Assembly: GCA_902513495.1 (NCBI GenBank)
Contig: CABXNH010000005.1
Span: 1 to 50,602, forward strand
Direction of reading: 5' to 3'
DNA length: 50,602 nucleotides
Origin: an uncultured Gammaproteobacteria bacterium
GTDB taxonomy: Bacteria > Pseudomonadota > Gammaproteobacteria > PS1 > Pseudothioglobaceae
Both the position numbers and the translations under genes were made by a program. Under the pieces are notes generated by a model, which worked only from the letters and a program-made list of their open reading frames with translations, had not been told where the DNA came from and did no database searches. Shown here piece after piece: positions 10,994-20,091 of this stretch. Position 1 is the first letter of the stretch. Every line of letters starts with the position of its first letter.

Positions 10994-12688
10994 TTATAAG
11001 CTTGCAATTGAATCGATCATCAACTGCAAGGATTCATTCCCTCTAAATGAATTAACATTGAGTTTATAAGCCACCCTAGCCTTCTTAGAGTTAAGCTTTT
11101 CCTGAAAAAAAGCGATCCCCTCTAAAACTGAACTAGTTCCAAGTAATTTTAAATTACACTTCAGGTGTTTTTCACCCACAATTCTCTGTTCAACTAGCTC
11201 AAAGTCGCCATAGAAAATGGGCTCTTCAAAACCCTGGCCCCAGGGTGAAGCTTGTCTCAACAGCTCTGCATTCTTAAGGGTTATTTCTGAAGAGACAAGT
11301 TGGCCATCAGTTAAGAGCTCAATGATGGGCTTTTTGCCTTTGAGGTGCTTTGTAATCGTTTCAGTAAATGCGTCTTTAAACTTCTCAAAGTTATCTAGCT
11401 TGATAGTGAGACCTGCCGCCATTGCGTGACCACCGAACTTCTCAATGAGTCCTGGATTATCACGATCAACGAGATCAAGTAAGTCCTTGATATGGACATC
11501 TGGAATGGATCGTATAGAGCCCTTTAAAACATGCTCTGCCTTAGCAAATACAGCGGATGGACACTGATAGGTTTCTTTGAGCTTACCAGCAACAATACCG
11601 ACAACCCCCTCATGCCATGACTCTTCATAAAGAACAATGGCGAACTCACTCTCATCAATGGCTTGACTTTCAACAATAGAGAGCGCCTCGTCCTGCATTC
11701 GAGTCTGCTCTTTGCGCCTTTTAATGTTAAATTCCTCGAGCGTTTGCGCGTACCTTCTTGCATCGTTCATATCTTCTGATAAGAGGCAACGAATACCCTG
11801 AGAAATATCACTGAGTCTGCCTGCCGCGTTGATTCTGGGAGCTACTGTGAACCCGAGGTCAGAGGCCTGAAGAGAATCAACCGGCCTTTTTGTTAGCTCA
11901 AGGATTGCAAGGATGCCTTTTGAGCATTTCTTTTGACGAATCCGCTTGATTCCTTCATTCACTAGAATTCGATTGTTTTGATCTAGCTTTACAACATCTG
12001 CAACCGTTCCAAGTGCAACCAAATCTAAAAGCACTCTTAGGTCAGGACTTTGAATGTTATTTTTTTCAAAAAAACCTTGTTTCGTGAGATAGGTCTTGAG
12101 GGATGAGAATAAATAAAAACAGACTCCAACCCCAGCCAAATTTTTTGATGGAAAATCACAGCCCCTTAGATTCGGATTAATAATCGCATTTGCATTGGGA
12201 AGCACATTCGGTGGAAGGTGATGATCCGTGATAATAACATCAATACCAAGAGATCTTGCTAGTTCTGCACCTTCATTACTCGATATACCATTATCAACCG
12301 TAATAATGAGATCTGGCTCTTTGTCACGCTTTGCCTCCTTCACAATCTCAGGACTGAGACCATAACCATGTTTAAAACGATTTGGAACTAAAAAATCAAC
12401 ATGCTTAGCACCCATAAGCCTGAGCGCTTTAATAGCAACTGCGCTAGCTGTCGCCCCATCCGCATCAAAGTCTCCAACAATCAGGATTTGCTTGTCCTCT
12501 AAGAGGCATTCCTCAAGAAGCTCCAGAGCGATATTGAGTTGGTCAAAGTTTGGTTTAAGAAGCCCGGGGAGCGCCATTGAGAGCTGCGACTCAGAGACGC
12601 CTCTGGCAGCATAGATTCTTTTGAGAATTAAGGGTATATCGTCAGAATACGACTCATACAGTGATTGGTCTATCTGTCTAGTCAGCAC
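10994..12688 (-). CDS. recJ: Single-stranded-DNA-specific exonuclease RecJ
   Basis: A 5'-3' exonuclease on single-stranded DNA for recombination, base-excision and mismatch repair. At 564 residues it is close to E. coli RecJ (577). The DHH phosphoesterase motifs are present: DFDADGATA (73-81), VDNG (131-134), DHH (155-157), NPN shortly after, and ALGTVADV. The DHHA1 domain has EESWHEGVVGIVAGKLKE and FGGHAMAAGLTI. The start overlaps the end of the DUF1566 gene by 11 bases, so the two are probably co-transcribed. Confidence 0.96.
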   Translation of the reverse strand: MLTRQIDQSLYESYSDDIPLILKRIYAARGVSESQLSMALPGLLKPNFDQLNIALELLEECLLEDKQILIVGDFDADGATASAVAIKALRLMGAKHVDFLVPNRFKHGYGLSPEIVKEAKRDKEPDLIITVDNGISSNEGAELARSLGIDVIITDHHLPPNVLPNANAIINPNLRGCDFPSKNLAGVGVCFYLFSSLKTYLTKQGFFEKNNIQSPDLRVLLDLVALGTVADVVKLDQNNRILVNEGIKRIRQKKCSKGILAILELTKRPVDSLQASDLGFTVAPRINAAGRLSDISQGIRCLLSEDMNDARRYAQTLEEFNIKRRKEQTRMQDEALSIVESQAIDESEFAIVLYEESWHEGVVGIVAGKLKETYQCPSAVFAKAEHVLKGSIRSIPDVHIKDLLDLVDRDNPGLIEKFGGHAMAAGLTIKLDNFEKFKDAFTETITKHLKGKKPIIELLTDGQLVSSEITLKNAELLRQASPWGQGFEEPIFYGDFELVEQRIVGEKHLKCNLKLLGTSSVLEGIAFFQEKLNSKKARVAYKLNVNSFRGNESLQLMIDSIASL

Positions 12689-13238
12689 TTCTTACCAGTC
12701 TTACAAAAGTGTCAATGGTTTTCTCACGCGCCTTTGAGCCGCCATAGAAAAAAGGCACCTCAAAAGCTAGCTTAGGGTTATTTGTCACTGAAACAGAGGT
12801 CCAGTAAGTGTTCATCTGCGTGTTAGGGAAAAAGTCAGTATTAATGAGCGTATCACTCTCACCATAATAGTCAACAATCGTATTTAACTCATCAAGCGAT
12901 GGAAGGCGCCAATCTGCATAGCCACATAGATTGGCTTTGTTTACATCAGCAGTGAAAGAGAGAGTATTGCAGTTCTTACCCCAGTAACAATTCTTACTAA
13001 AGGTTCCGTTATCTCTTCCGCTCTCGCCATCAAACCAAGTATAGGTATTAAGGCTGTATTGAACCCCCTCTTCTGCACTCTTGACTTCCCAAACAAGTGA
13101 TTGTTTATCATCCAAAACACAGGACCAACTCTCACTGTCTAAAGCTAAAATTTCACCTGAATCTGACACCTTATGCATTTCAGCAATCGCCGAAATATTC
13201 ATCAAATAGAGTAGTGTTAATATAAGAAATTTCTTCAT
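12678..13238 (-). CDS. Secreted DUF1566 (Lcl C-terminal-like) domain protein
   Basis: A 186-residue protein with a short N-terminal signal sequence (cleavage likely after MKKFLILTLLYLMNISAIAE). The rest fits the DUF1566/Lcl domain: SLVWEVK, then four cysteines around FSKNCYWGKNCN and NLCGYADWRLPSLDEL, YWTSVSV, and the C-terminal VRLVRS. The domain occurs in surface and adhesion-related proteins; no enzymatic role is known. It is upstream of recJ with an 11-base overlap, an arrangement with no obvious functional logic. Confidence 0.85.
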   Translation of the reverse strand: MKKFLILTLLYLMNISAIAEMHKVSDSGEILALDSESWSCVLDDKQSLVWEVKSAEEGVQYSLNTYTWFDGESGRDNGTFSKNCYWGKNCNTLSFTADVNKANLCGYADWRLPSLDELNTIVDYYGESDTLINTDFFPNTQMNTYWTSVSVTNNPKLAFEVPFFYGGSKAREKTIDTFVRLVRSAD

Positions 13239-13306
13239 GAAGCTTGAGTGGAATTCATATATTTAATATTCTACCAGTTATGGTGATTCTCAAGGACGCA
13301 GGAATT

Positions 13307-13780
13307 TTATTTACCAGTGGATTGTCTCTCAAATATGATGAAAACAACACCCAAAAAGATAAAGCTGTCAGCTAAATTAAAGACGGGCCAGTAGAAACTA
13401 TTGACATGAACATCAATGAAATCGACTACAAAACCATGCTGCGCTCTATCTATTAAATTGCCTACAGCGCCTGAAAGAAGCATAAACTGACCCAGTAACT
13501 TTTGACGATGAATAGAAGGCGTCCTCTGGCTCCAGAATACAATCCAGATTGAAACCAAGATAGAAACAATTAAAAGAAATGATTGTTGTATTATGCCGCC
13601 GCCTGCCAAAAAACTAAAAGCAGCGCCAGTATTTTGCAGGTAGGTCCAACTAAGGAAAGGGTTAACAATGATTGACTGGCCTAAATCAAACGAGGACATA
13701 AATATTTGCTTGGTCACTTGATCTATTAAAACCAATCCAACAAATAATAGGTAGTAGCCTTTGTGCTTCATAAATATCAT
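13307..13780 (-). CDS. lspA: Lipoprotein signal peptidase (signal peptidase II)
   Basis: An inner-membrane aspartyl protease that removes signal peptides from diacylglyceryl-modified prolipoproteins. It has 157 residues and four membrane segments. The family blocks are present: LIDQVTKQ near the start, LQNTGAAFSFL, and the catalytic aspartates in VGNLIDRAQHGFVVDFID (Asp120) and FNLADSFI (Asp138). A second in-frame ATG three codons later (13771) would give MKHKGYYLL and is equally plausible; neither has a strong ribosome site. In many relatives lspA follows ileS, but here it is a single gene divergent from fabI. Confidence 0.96.
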   Translation of the reverse strand: MIFMKHKGYYLLFVGLVLIDQVTKQIFMSSFDLGQSIIVNPFLSWTYLQNTGAAFSFLAGGGIIQQSFLLIVSILVSIWIVFWSQRTPSIHRQKLLGQFMLLSGAVGNLIDRAQHGFVVDFIDVHVNSFYWPVFNLADSFIFLGVVFIIFERQSTGK

Positions 13781-13912
13781 TAATAATAGTTCTATTTGAG
13801 AGTCTAGGATTTACTTTCAATAAGCATCAACATTTATTAAGTAAACAGCACCTATTTAGTCAATGTGTTTATAATTAAACTCTAACTGTATTATAAATAT
13901 TATGGAGGTTTC

Positions 13913-14698
13913 ATGGGTTTTTTAACAGGTAAAAAGGCACTCATTGTTGGCGTTGCTTCAAACCGCTCAATTGCTTGGGGAATTGCTGAATCAATGGCAG
14001 CAAATGGCTGCGAACTTGCCTTTACCTATCAAACTGAAAAACTAAAGGGTCGCGTTGAAAAGTGCGCTGAAATCTGCAACTCATCTATTGTTATTCCTTG
14101 CGATGTATCCAGTGATGAGCAAATCAATGAGACCTTTGATGAACTTAAAAAATCATGGGACAGCTTTGACATCTTAATTCACTCAGTCGCCTTTGCAGAA
14201 AGAGCTGAGCTCGATGGCAATTACCTTGAAGTCACAACGCGCGAAGGATTCCTTAAGGCTCATGAAATTAGCTCATACAGCTTTACAGCACTTGCAAAAT
14301 CAGCCATGCCGATGCTTAATGAGAACGGCGCTTTATTAACGCTGAGCTACTTGGGCGCTCTAAGAGCAATCCCTAATTACAACGTCATGGGTATTGCTAA
14401 AGCCTCTCTTGAAGCCAATGTAAGATACATGGCCGCTGCAATGGGAGCAGAGAAAGGTATTCGCGTTAACGCAGTGTCAGCTGGCGCAATCAAAACGCTT
14501 GCAGCAAGCGGGATAAAAGGGTTTGGAAAATTACTTGATCATGCTGCTGAAAGCTCTGCACTTAAACGCAATGTGAGTATTGAAGAAGTCGGTAATGTGG
14601 CAGCATTTTTGTGCTCAGACCTGGCCTCTGGAGTGACCGGTGAGGTCACCTATGTTGATGCAGGATACAACTTCTATGAGAAAGGCCCTGACCTTTAA
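13913..14698 (+). CDS. fabI: Enoyl-[acyl-carrier-protein] reductase (NADH)
   Basis: FabI catalyses the last reduction in each cycle of type II fatty-acid synthesis. It has 261 residues. The cofactor site is [13 protein letters not shown] (13-25), and the active-site residues Tyr146, Tyr156 and Lys163 (NYNVMGIAK) fall at the same numbers as in E. coli FabI. The C-terminal [13 protein letters not shown] is typical of the family. A good ribosome site, GGAGG, sits before the ATG. It is convergent with the PpiD gene, the arrangement I recall from Pseudomonas, supporting a conserved neighbourhood with hup. Confidence 0.97.
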   Translation: MGFLTGKKALIVGVASNRSIAWGIAESMAANGCELAFTYQTEKLKGRVEKCAEICNSSIVIPCDVSSDEQINETFDELKKSWDSFDILIHSVAFAERAELDGNYLEVTTREGFLKAHEISSYSFTALAKSAMPMLNENGALLTLSYLGALRAIPNYNVMGIAKASLEANVRYMAAAMGAEKGIRVNAVSAGAIKTLAASGIKGFGKLLDHAAESSALKRNVSIEEVGNVAAFLCSDLASGVTGEVTYVDAGYNFYEKGPDL

Positions 14699-14707
14699 CC
14701 TTAGATA

Positions 14708-16552
14708 TTAGAGAAGATCAGTAAAAACTTTTATTTCTGCACCTTCTCTTAACTGCTTAATTAAGGAGACGAACATTTCATTGTTCTCCTGACTCAAATA
14801 AAGCGCTGAGATACCAGTATCTGCATCCTCTTCTGGAATTCTAACTCCGCCTAAATCAATCACTAAAGACGTTGATCTGTCAGCACTTTGAGCGCTATAC
14901 GTATGTCTTCCTTCTTCAGGTTTTGATAAAGTAAATGATTTAGATGTCACGTCATACGGCAACTCACTCGCCCTTGAAATCCAACCTTCAGAAATCCACT
15001 CTAGACTGTTCTCTGAGATTAAATTACTAGCTGTTTGCTCATCACCGCTTGAGAGAGCAGAAGCAATACTTTCAGCAATGTCTTCAATCACTTCTTTTGC
15101 AGCAGCTGTCTTAAGAGCAGACTCAATTTGACCTTCAACCTCACTTAAATCTCTCTCACGCTCTGGCTGTATATCAGATAAAGCCAAAACAACAAATTTT
15201 TCAGAATTGATCTCCATAACTTCAGAATTTTCACCCTCATCTATAACTGCAGGACTAAAAGCAGAAGCAACAAATTTTTGATCATATTGACTGCTACCAT
15301 TAGCAAAATAGTCACTCGTTTGAAGCTCAAGCCCAAACTGATCTGCCACCATATCTAAAGACTCTTCATAGGACAGGTTAATGAACTCCTCAAGAGAACC
15401 AAAGAGTATTTTCTCTTTCGCATTTTTAATATAAAGTGCAGCTAATTGTTCCTCAACTTCATCAAAAGCTTGCATCGTTTCAGCTTCAATATCCGTAAGC
15501 TTTATGATATGAAAATAACCATACTCAGTTGAAACAACCTCACTGACATCACCGATACTCATAGCAAATGCAGCTTCATCAAACTCTGCGCCCATTAACT
15601 CTCTTTCAAAAAATCCAAGATCGCCACCCTCTTCACTTGAAGAGCTGTCTTCTGAGTTGGCTTTAGCGAGCTCTGTAAAGTCAGCGCCCTGTTTGATCTT
15701 TTCTAATAAGTCATCAGCTAATTCTTCACTCTCAACTAGGATATGTTGCGCTCTTCTTCTTTCAGGGTTTGTATAAAGCTCAGCGTTTTCATCATAAAGA
15801 TTTTGAAGATCATCATCACTTGGGCTTTCTGGCTCATCCATGGCATCTAATGTAAGCTCAACAAAATCCACCTTAACTTTCTGACCTTCAATGAAGATTG
15901 ACTTGTTCTCATTAAAGTAGTCTGAAATTTGATCCTTAGAAACACTGACTTGATCCACATAATTATTTGTATTAAGTGCAATATATGACACTTCTCTTTG
16001 CTGAGATGCAAGATTATTAAGCTGCTTAATTTGAGTCGATGACATGAAAGCAGAGCCGCTTAGGTTTCGTTTAATTTGATCGCGCGTCAATGCCTTTGAT
16101 TGAGCTAACTCATATCCAGCAGGCGTATAACTATTTAGCCTTAACAGCTGCGCATAACGATCTTGTGAAAATTCACCATCAACCAAGAATGCTTGATTTA
16201 ATTCAATAACCGATTTAACCTCATTATCTAGGGTGACAATATCTAATGAGTTAGCATAATTTTCAATCAACTTCTCATTAATCATTGAATCTAAAAGGCT
16301 CTGCTTAATCGCATTATCAATCTCTTGAGTATAAGCAGCGCCCAATTGTTGTTGCAGGTTACGTTGCTGTGTGTTTAATTCCTGGTAATAAACATTAATA
16401 TCAATATCCTCTCCATCAACCGTTGCAATAGAGTTATTTGCTGAACGACTGACATAATCTTGAATTCCAAACAAAGCAAATGGAACTGTTATTAAACCGA
16501 CTATGAGATACGCGACCCAACCTTTTGATTTATTTCTTATTGCACTTAACAT
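14708..16552 (-). CDS. ppiD: Periplasmic peptidyl-prolyl isomerase-like foldase, PpiD type
   Basis: A membrane-anchored periplasmic chaperone that helps newly exported proteins at the Sec translocon. The ATG at 16552 gives MLSAIRNKSKGWVAYLIVGL, a cytoplasmic start plus one anchor, matching PpiD; the frame extends 14 codons further upstream but adds nothing family-like. An N-terminal SurA/PpiD-type chaperone domain (DGEDIDINVYYQEL) is followed by a parvulin domain around residues 260-360 (AQHILVES, GGDLGFFERELM, FHIIKL). The C-terminal half is poorly conserved. In other gammaproteobacteria ppiD lies just after hupB; here about 7.7 kb separates them. Confidence 0.92.
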   Translation of the reverse strand: MLSAIRNKSKGWVAYLIVGLITVPFALFGIQDYVSRSANNSIATVDGEDIDINVYYQELNTQQRNLQQQLGAAYTQEIDNAIKQSLLDSMINEKLIENYANSLDIVTLDNEVKSVIELNQAFLVDGEFSQDRYAQLLRLNSYTPAGYELAQSKALTRDQIKRNLSGSAFMSSTQIKQLNNLASQQREVSYIALNTNNYVDQVSVSKDQISDYFNENKSIFIEGQKVKVDFVELTLDAMDEPESPSDDDLQNLYDENAELYTNPERRRAQHILVESEELADDLLEKIKQGADFTELAKANSEDSSSSEEGGDLGFFERELMGAEFDEAAFAMSIGDVSEVVSTEYGYFHIIKLTDIEAETMQAFDEVEEQLAALYIKNAKEKILFGSLEEFINLSYEESLDMVADQFGLELQTSDYFANGSSQYDQKFVASAFSPAVIDEGENSEVMEINSEKFVVLALSDIQPERERDLSEVEGQIESALKTAAAKEVIEDIAESIASALSSGDEQTASNLISENSLEWISEGWISRASELPYDVTSKSFTLSKPEEGRHTYSAQSADRSTSLVIDLGGVRIPEEDADTGISALYLSQENNEMFVSLIKQLREGAEIKVFTDLL

Positions 16553-16773
16553 ATTAATATTTATACCAATGGTGTTGATACTTTTGGGCATCAACCAATT
16601 TCAATTAACTCAAATTCAAATTTGAGATACCTATCAAGAGTTAAATATTAACGCTTGATTTATTTTTTTTCTAGCTAAAGGGATCTTATATCAATGCAGA
16701 TCTTACCATTTGCTTTGTGAAGCATTATACAAGGCTATGTACTTCATCTATAAAAGTTTTTGTACCTTAAAAC

Positions 16774-17805
16774 TTACCCATATTTTTGTGACAATTTATC
16801 TAAAAGATTGTTAATATCATTTCGATCAGTATTCCATGCAGTTACAAATCGAACAGCCTTTCCATCTAGCTCCTCTTCATTGATGTCATAACCAGAATTA
16901 TTTAAATAATCAATAACATCCCGTGAAAGGTGAACAAAAACTTCATTAGACTCAGTTGGATAGGCTAAATCAATATTTGAGAAGGCATTTAAGCCCTCAC
17001 TTAATATCTTTGCCATAGCATTTGCATGGCTAGCATTTCGAATCCACAGATCATCTGAGACATAAGCATTTAACTGAGATGAAATGAAACGCATTTTTGA
17101 GAGTAGCTGACCAGATCTCTTATGAAGGAATGGAAAATGTCCAACCATCTCAGGTTTAAAAAATATGATTGCTTCAGCAGCGAGACAGCCATTTTTGGTG
17201 CCACCTAAAGTTAGAACATCAACTCCCGATTTCCATGTCATCTCTGCAGGACTAACATCTAGAGATACGAGTGCATTAGCAAAACGCGCACCATCCATGT
17301 GAACGCTCATTTTATGATTATGGGCAATTATTGATATTTCACGTATCTCATCTAATTGATAAATAGTTCCTGTTTCACAGGATTGAGTGATACTCACAAC
17401 TGAAGGTTGAGTCACATGAACATTTCCAGAACCCCTTATACTATCAGCAAGCTCTTTAGCCTGAATTCTTCCATTACTGCTTCTCATTGGATTGAGTTTA
17501 GCGCCACCAGTAAACAGCTCTGGTGCTCCGCACTCATCTGTATTAATATGAGACAACTCATGGCAATATATTCTTCCATAAACGGGCGCTAATGCCGATA
17601 AGGCTAGTGCATTTGAAGCCGTCCCAGACACTGCTAAAAAAACCTCGACATCAGTTTCAAAAACTTCTGATAATTTTTTTTTCAATCTAGACGACCATTC
17701 ATCGTCACCATATGATTCTGAAATGCCAGAATTAGCCTCAATGACAGCATCCATCACCTCAGGGCATGCACTCGTCACATTATCTGATGCAAATAAAGCA
17801 TTCAT
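16774..17805 (-). CDS. ltaE: Low-specificity L-threonine aldolase
   Basis: A PLP enzyme that splits threonine or allo-threonine to glycine and acetaldehyde. It has 343 residues. The family blocks are: ASDNVTSACPEV at the N-terminus, CHELSHINTDECGAPE, the aspartate of VHMDGARFANAL, and the PLP lysine in LTLGGTKNGCLAAEA. The protein resembles the bacterial class that lacks the C-terminal extension. It is downstream (by 38 bases) of the DoeB-like gene on the same strand, so the two may be an operon. Both lie in the variable region between ppiD and the tRNA-Asp insertion site. Confidence 0.9.
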   Translation of the reverse strand: MNALFASDNVTSACPEVMDAVIEANSGISESYGDDEWSSRLKKKLSEVFETDVEVFLAVSGTASNALALSALAPVYGRIYCHELSHINTDECGAPELFTGGAKLNPMRSSNGRIQAKELADSIRGSGNVHVTQPSVVSITQSCETGTIYQLDEIREISIIAHNHKMSVHMDGARFANALVSLDVSPAEMTWKSGVDVLTLGGTKNGCLAAEAIIFFKPEMVGHFPFLHKRSGQLLSKMRFISSQLNAYVSDDLWIRNASHANAMAKILSEGLNAFSNIDLAYPTESNEVFVHLSRDVIDYLNNSGYDINEEELDGKAVRFVTAWNTDRNDINNLLDKLSQKYG

Positions 17806-17843
17806 TTTCTCTCCTAATATAAAGGCAATAACTCACTATAAAG

Positions 17844-18833
17844 CTACACTGGAATCGCAACAACACCCAGAAAATCACCGTTGACCACTAATCCTGGAAA
17901 GTGTCTTCCAGTATAAATACCATCAATCCCAGCGAAATATTCAACAGGAGCTTCTCCTGTTCTCTCTATGTTGTGAACTTTAGCAACTAGTTGTCCTGCC
18001 TGAACATCATCGCCAAGATCTACGCAGTGCTCTACTAGTCCTGAAGTTTCACTAAAGATGTAACATCGCTCATCAGGCATATCTAAACTTAGGGTATCCG
18101 CTACTTCAAGCTCCCCTTGAGTAATGCCTGCATGACGAAGAATATTACGGATTCCTTTCTTTGCAATTTCAACTGTATAAGCCATTGTCGATCCGCCACC
18201 GCCAAGCTCTGTACTAATAAATACCTTTCCCATATTTTCAGCAGCAGTGTCATACATATTGACAGCATCTATCTCCAGAAGCATCACCGAATGAGGTGCG
18301 TTAAAAGCCTTCATTGCGTCAATGCATTTTGACTGTTGCTCTTTATCATCTAGAATATGAGCACAACAAAATGGCAAAAAATCTAATGTCTTTCCTCCAG
18401 AATGAAAGTCAACTACAAAATCAGCAAGTGGCAAAAGAGTTCGGTTAAAGTAATCGGCAATTTTTTCAGTAAAGGTCCCCTCTGGATTCCCAGGGAAAAC
18501 TCGATTCATATTACCACCATCAATGGGCGATGTTCTTTTTCCAGCTTGAAAGGCTGGATAATTCATTCCAGGGATGATAATAACCCTACCTTTAATGTCT
18601 TCAGAATTTATTTTATTTGCTAAGTCAAATAGTGCCACAGGGCCCTCGTACTCATCGCCGTGGTTTGCGCCTGTAAAAAGAATTGTAGGGCCAGTCCCAT
18701 TTTTAGCTACAGTAACTGGAATAACTATTGAGCCCCAGGCAGATTTATCATGAGAGTGCGGCAGCTTTAGAAAGCCATGCTGAACGCCATCCTTTTCAAA
18801 ATCGACTGTCGAGCTAATTGGTGAGTCTTTCAT
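17844..18833 (-). CDS. Zn-dependent deacylase, DoeB / aspartoacylase-like
   Basis: A carboxypeptidase-like (M14) enzyme of the succinylglutamate desuccinylase/aspartoacylase family. Metal ligands are visible in GANHGDEYEGP (His and Glu) and VDFHSGG (His). GGNMNRVFPG and ISTELGGGG are also family-like, and the C-terminal half ends in the usual beta-barrel. The closest named match I can recall is DoeB, N-alpha-acetyl-L-2,4-diaminobutyrate deacetylase of ectoine breakdown, but the substrate is not proven; no other ectoine genes are in the window. The start is taken at the second Met (18833, MKDSPISSTVDFEKDG); a longer form begins at 18863. Confidence 0.8.
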   Translation of the reverse strand: MKDSPISSTVDFEKDGVQHGFLKLPHSHDKSAWGSIVIPVTVAKNGTGPTILFTGANHGDEYEGPVALFDLANKINSEDIKGRVIIIPGMNYPAFQAGKRTSPIDGGNMNRVFPGNPEGTFTEKIADYFNRTLLPLADFVVDFHSGGKTLDFLPFCCAHILDDKEQQSKCIDAMKAFNAPHSVMLLEIDAVNMYDTAAENMGKVFISTELGGGGSTMAYTVEIAKKGIRNILRHAGITQGELEVADTLSLDMPDERCYIFSETSGLVEHCVDLGDDVQAGQLVAKVHNIERTGEAPVEYFAGIDGIYTGRHFPGLVVNGDFLGVVAIPV

Positions 18834-18979
18834 GCGTTTGTGAGGTTTGAGATAATAAAGCATAATTGTACTGAAACACCTTAATATTTACAATCTTAAG
18901 AAATATGCTGAAGAAGTTCTTCGCCTAATTCAGCAAATGCAAGGATATTATTTAATTATTTCAAATATAATAAATTTAA

Positions 18980-19981
18980 ATGAGTAGGACTAGAATTTTA
19001 TCTATAGATGGAGGCGGCATTAAAGGCATTGTTCCTGCCGTAGTTTTGTTGCATCTCGAAAAACTTCTTCAAGATCTTTCTAATAATCCAAGCTCAAGGA
19101 TTCATGATTATTTTGATCTATTTTCAGGCGCTAGCACTGGCGCCATAATCATCGCTGGCCTCCTATCCCCTGATAACCACAATCGTCCAAAATACAGCTC
19201 TGAAGAAATTCTTGATCTTTATTTAAATAATGGTCAAATTATTTTCAACTCTTCTCTTTTTCAAGAGATCAAATCTGTCTCAGGAATAGTAAACGTAAAA
19301 TACGACCCTGAAGGCTTAGAATCTGTTTTTGAGAAGTACTTTGGAAAATCAGAACTGAAAGATCTCTTAAAACCTTCTCTAATTCCAGTTTATGATTTAT
19401 CAAGAGGCAAAAACTATTTTTTTCGTCAACAAAAAGCACTAACAAGTCCGAGACACAATTACTATGTGAAAGATCTATTAAGAGGAGCCACTTCAGCATT
19501 AACTTTTTTCCCTCCATCTCAAATTTCTACTGTTAACGATCAAGAGCATCGCTGTTTTATAGATGGTGGAGTCTTTGCAAATAATCCAGCACTCTCAGCT
19601 TATGCTGAATTTCGTTATCATAACTCTAAGTTGCATGCAAAAGATACGATGATGCTTTCACTTGGTACAGGAAGAAAAACGACAAATCTAGATTGCAAAG
19701 TGACAGCAAATTGGGGAGCAGCTGAATGGCTCTATCAAGGCTCATACTTGACCTCTAATGCAGTATCCTCTGCTTCTGACTATCAACTGAATGCTGTTTA
19801 TGGTAACCAATCCAATTATCTTAGACTCGATAGCACCTTTGACGACAACCAAAATAGCAGCATGGACAATACCGATAAAGATTATTTGGACTATCTCATT
19901 TCCCTGGGTGAGAGCATAGTGAGAGATAATCGATCAGAAATTAATACCTTTGCGGAAGAGTTAATCTCAAATTCAAACTAG
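18980..19981 (+). CDS. Patatin-like phospholipase
   Basis: A cytoplasmic acyl hydrolase using a Ser-Asp dyad. At 333 residues it has the glycine-rich oxyanion loop DGGGIKG (10-16), nucleophile elbow GASTG (Ser52) and DGG (Asp195). There is no signal peptide or membrane segment. Stand-alone bacterial patatins may remodel membranes, and some act as effectors in anti-phage systems such as CBASS, but no nucleotide cyclase or other partner is adjacent. It is divergent from the DoeB-like gene. Its stop codon (19979-19981) is seven bases before the left island repeat, so it abuts the insertion point. Confidence 0.88.
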   Translation: MSRTRILSIDGGGIKGIVPAVVLLHLEKLLQDLSNNPSSRIHDYFDLFSGASTGAIIIAGLLSPDNHNRPKYSSEEILDLYLNNGQIIFNSSLFQEIKSVSGIVNVKYDPEGLESVFEKYFGKSELKDLLKPSLIPVYDLSRGKNYFFRQQKALTSPRHNYYVKDLLRGATSALTFFPPSQISTVNDQEHRCFIDGGVFANNPALSAYAEFRYHNSKLHAKDTMMLSLGTGRKTTNLDCKVTANWGAAEWLYQGSYLTSNAVSSASDYQLNAVYGNQSNYLRLDSTFDDNQNSSMDNTDKDYLDYLISLGESIVRDNRSEINTFAEELISNSN

Positions 19982-19987
19982 GTAATA

Positions 19988-20002
19988 TGGCGGAGCGGAC
20001 GG
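19988..20002. repeat. Left attachment-site repeat (tRNA-Asp 3' end copy)
   Basis: TGGCGGAGCGGACGG is identical to the plus-strand sequence covering the CCA end, acceptor arm and part of the T arm of tRNA-Asp at 24013-24027. Only these 15 bases match, so it is a displaced tRNA end and not a tRNA pseudogene. It lies seven bases after the patatin stop codon. Confidence 0.75.
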
Positions 20003-20064
20003 ACGCACGACAACAAACGATTAGCCCTTATATAAAAGCATTTAAACAATTCTATAAAACTACT

Positions 20065-20083
20065 ATGTACATACTTTGTACAT
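20065..20083. repeat. Left terminal palindrome with TGTACA motifs
   Basis: ATGTACATACTTTGTACAT contains two inverted copies of ATGTACA. Its last 13 bases (ATACTTTGTACAT) are the exact reverse complement of 23863-23875 at the other end of the island. It looks like a protein-binding site pair, for a recombinase, excision factor or regulator. It lies between the left attachment repeat and the end of the first island gene. Confidence 0.5.
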
Positions 20084-20091
20084 TTATGCAC

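Noticed and set aside
16609-16626. AT-rich palindrome CTCAAATTCAAATTTGAG as a terminator
   Set aside because: The stem is seven AT-rich pairs and no T run follows on either strand.
18980-19981. Complete CBASS system
   Set aside because: The patatin is a possible effector, but there is no CD-NTase, Cap2/Cap3 or HORMA gene in the window.
19988-20002. tRNA-Asp pseudogene
   Set aside because: Only 15 bases of the tRNA 3' end match and no arms follow, so it is better explained as an attachment-site copy.
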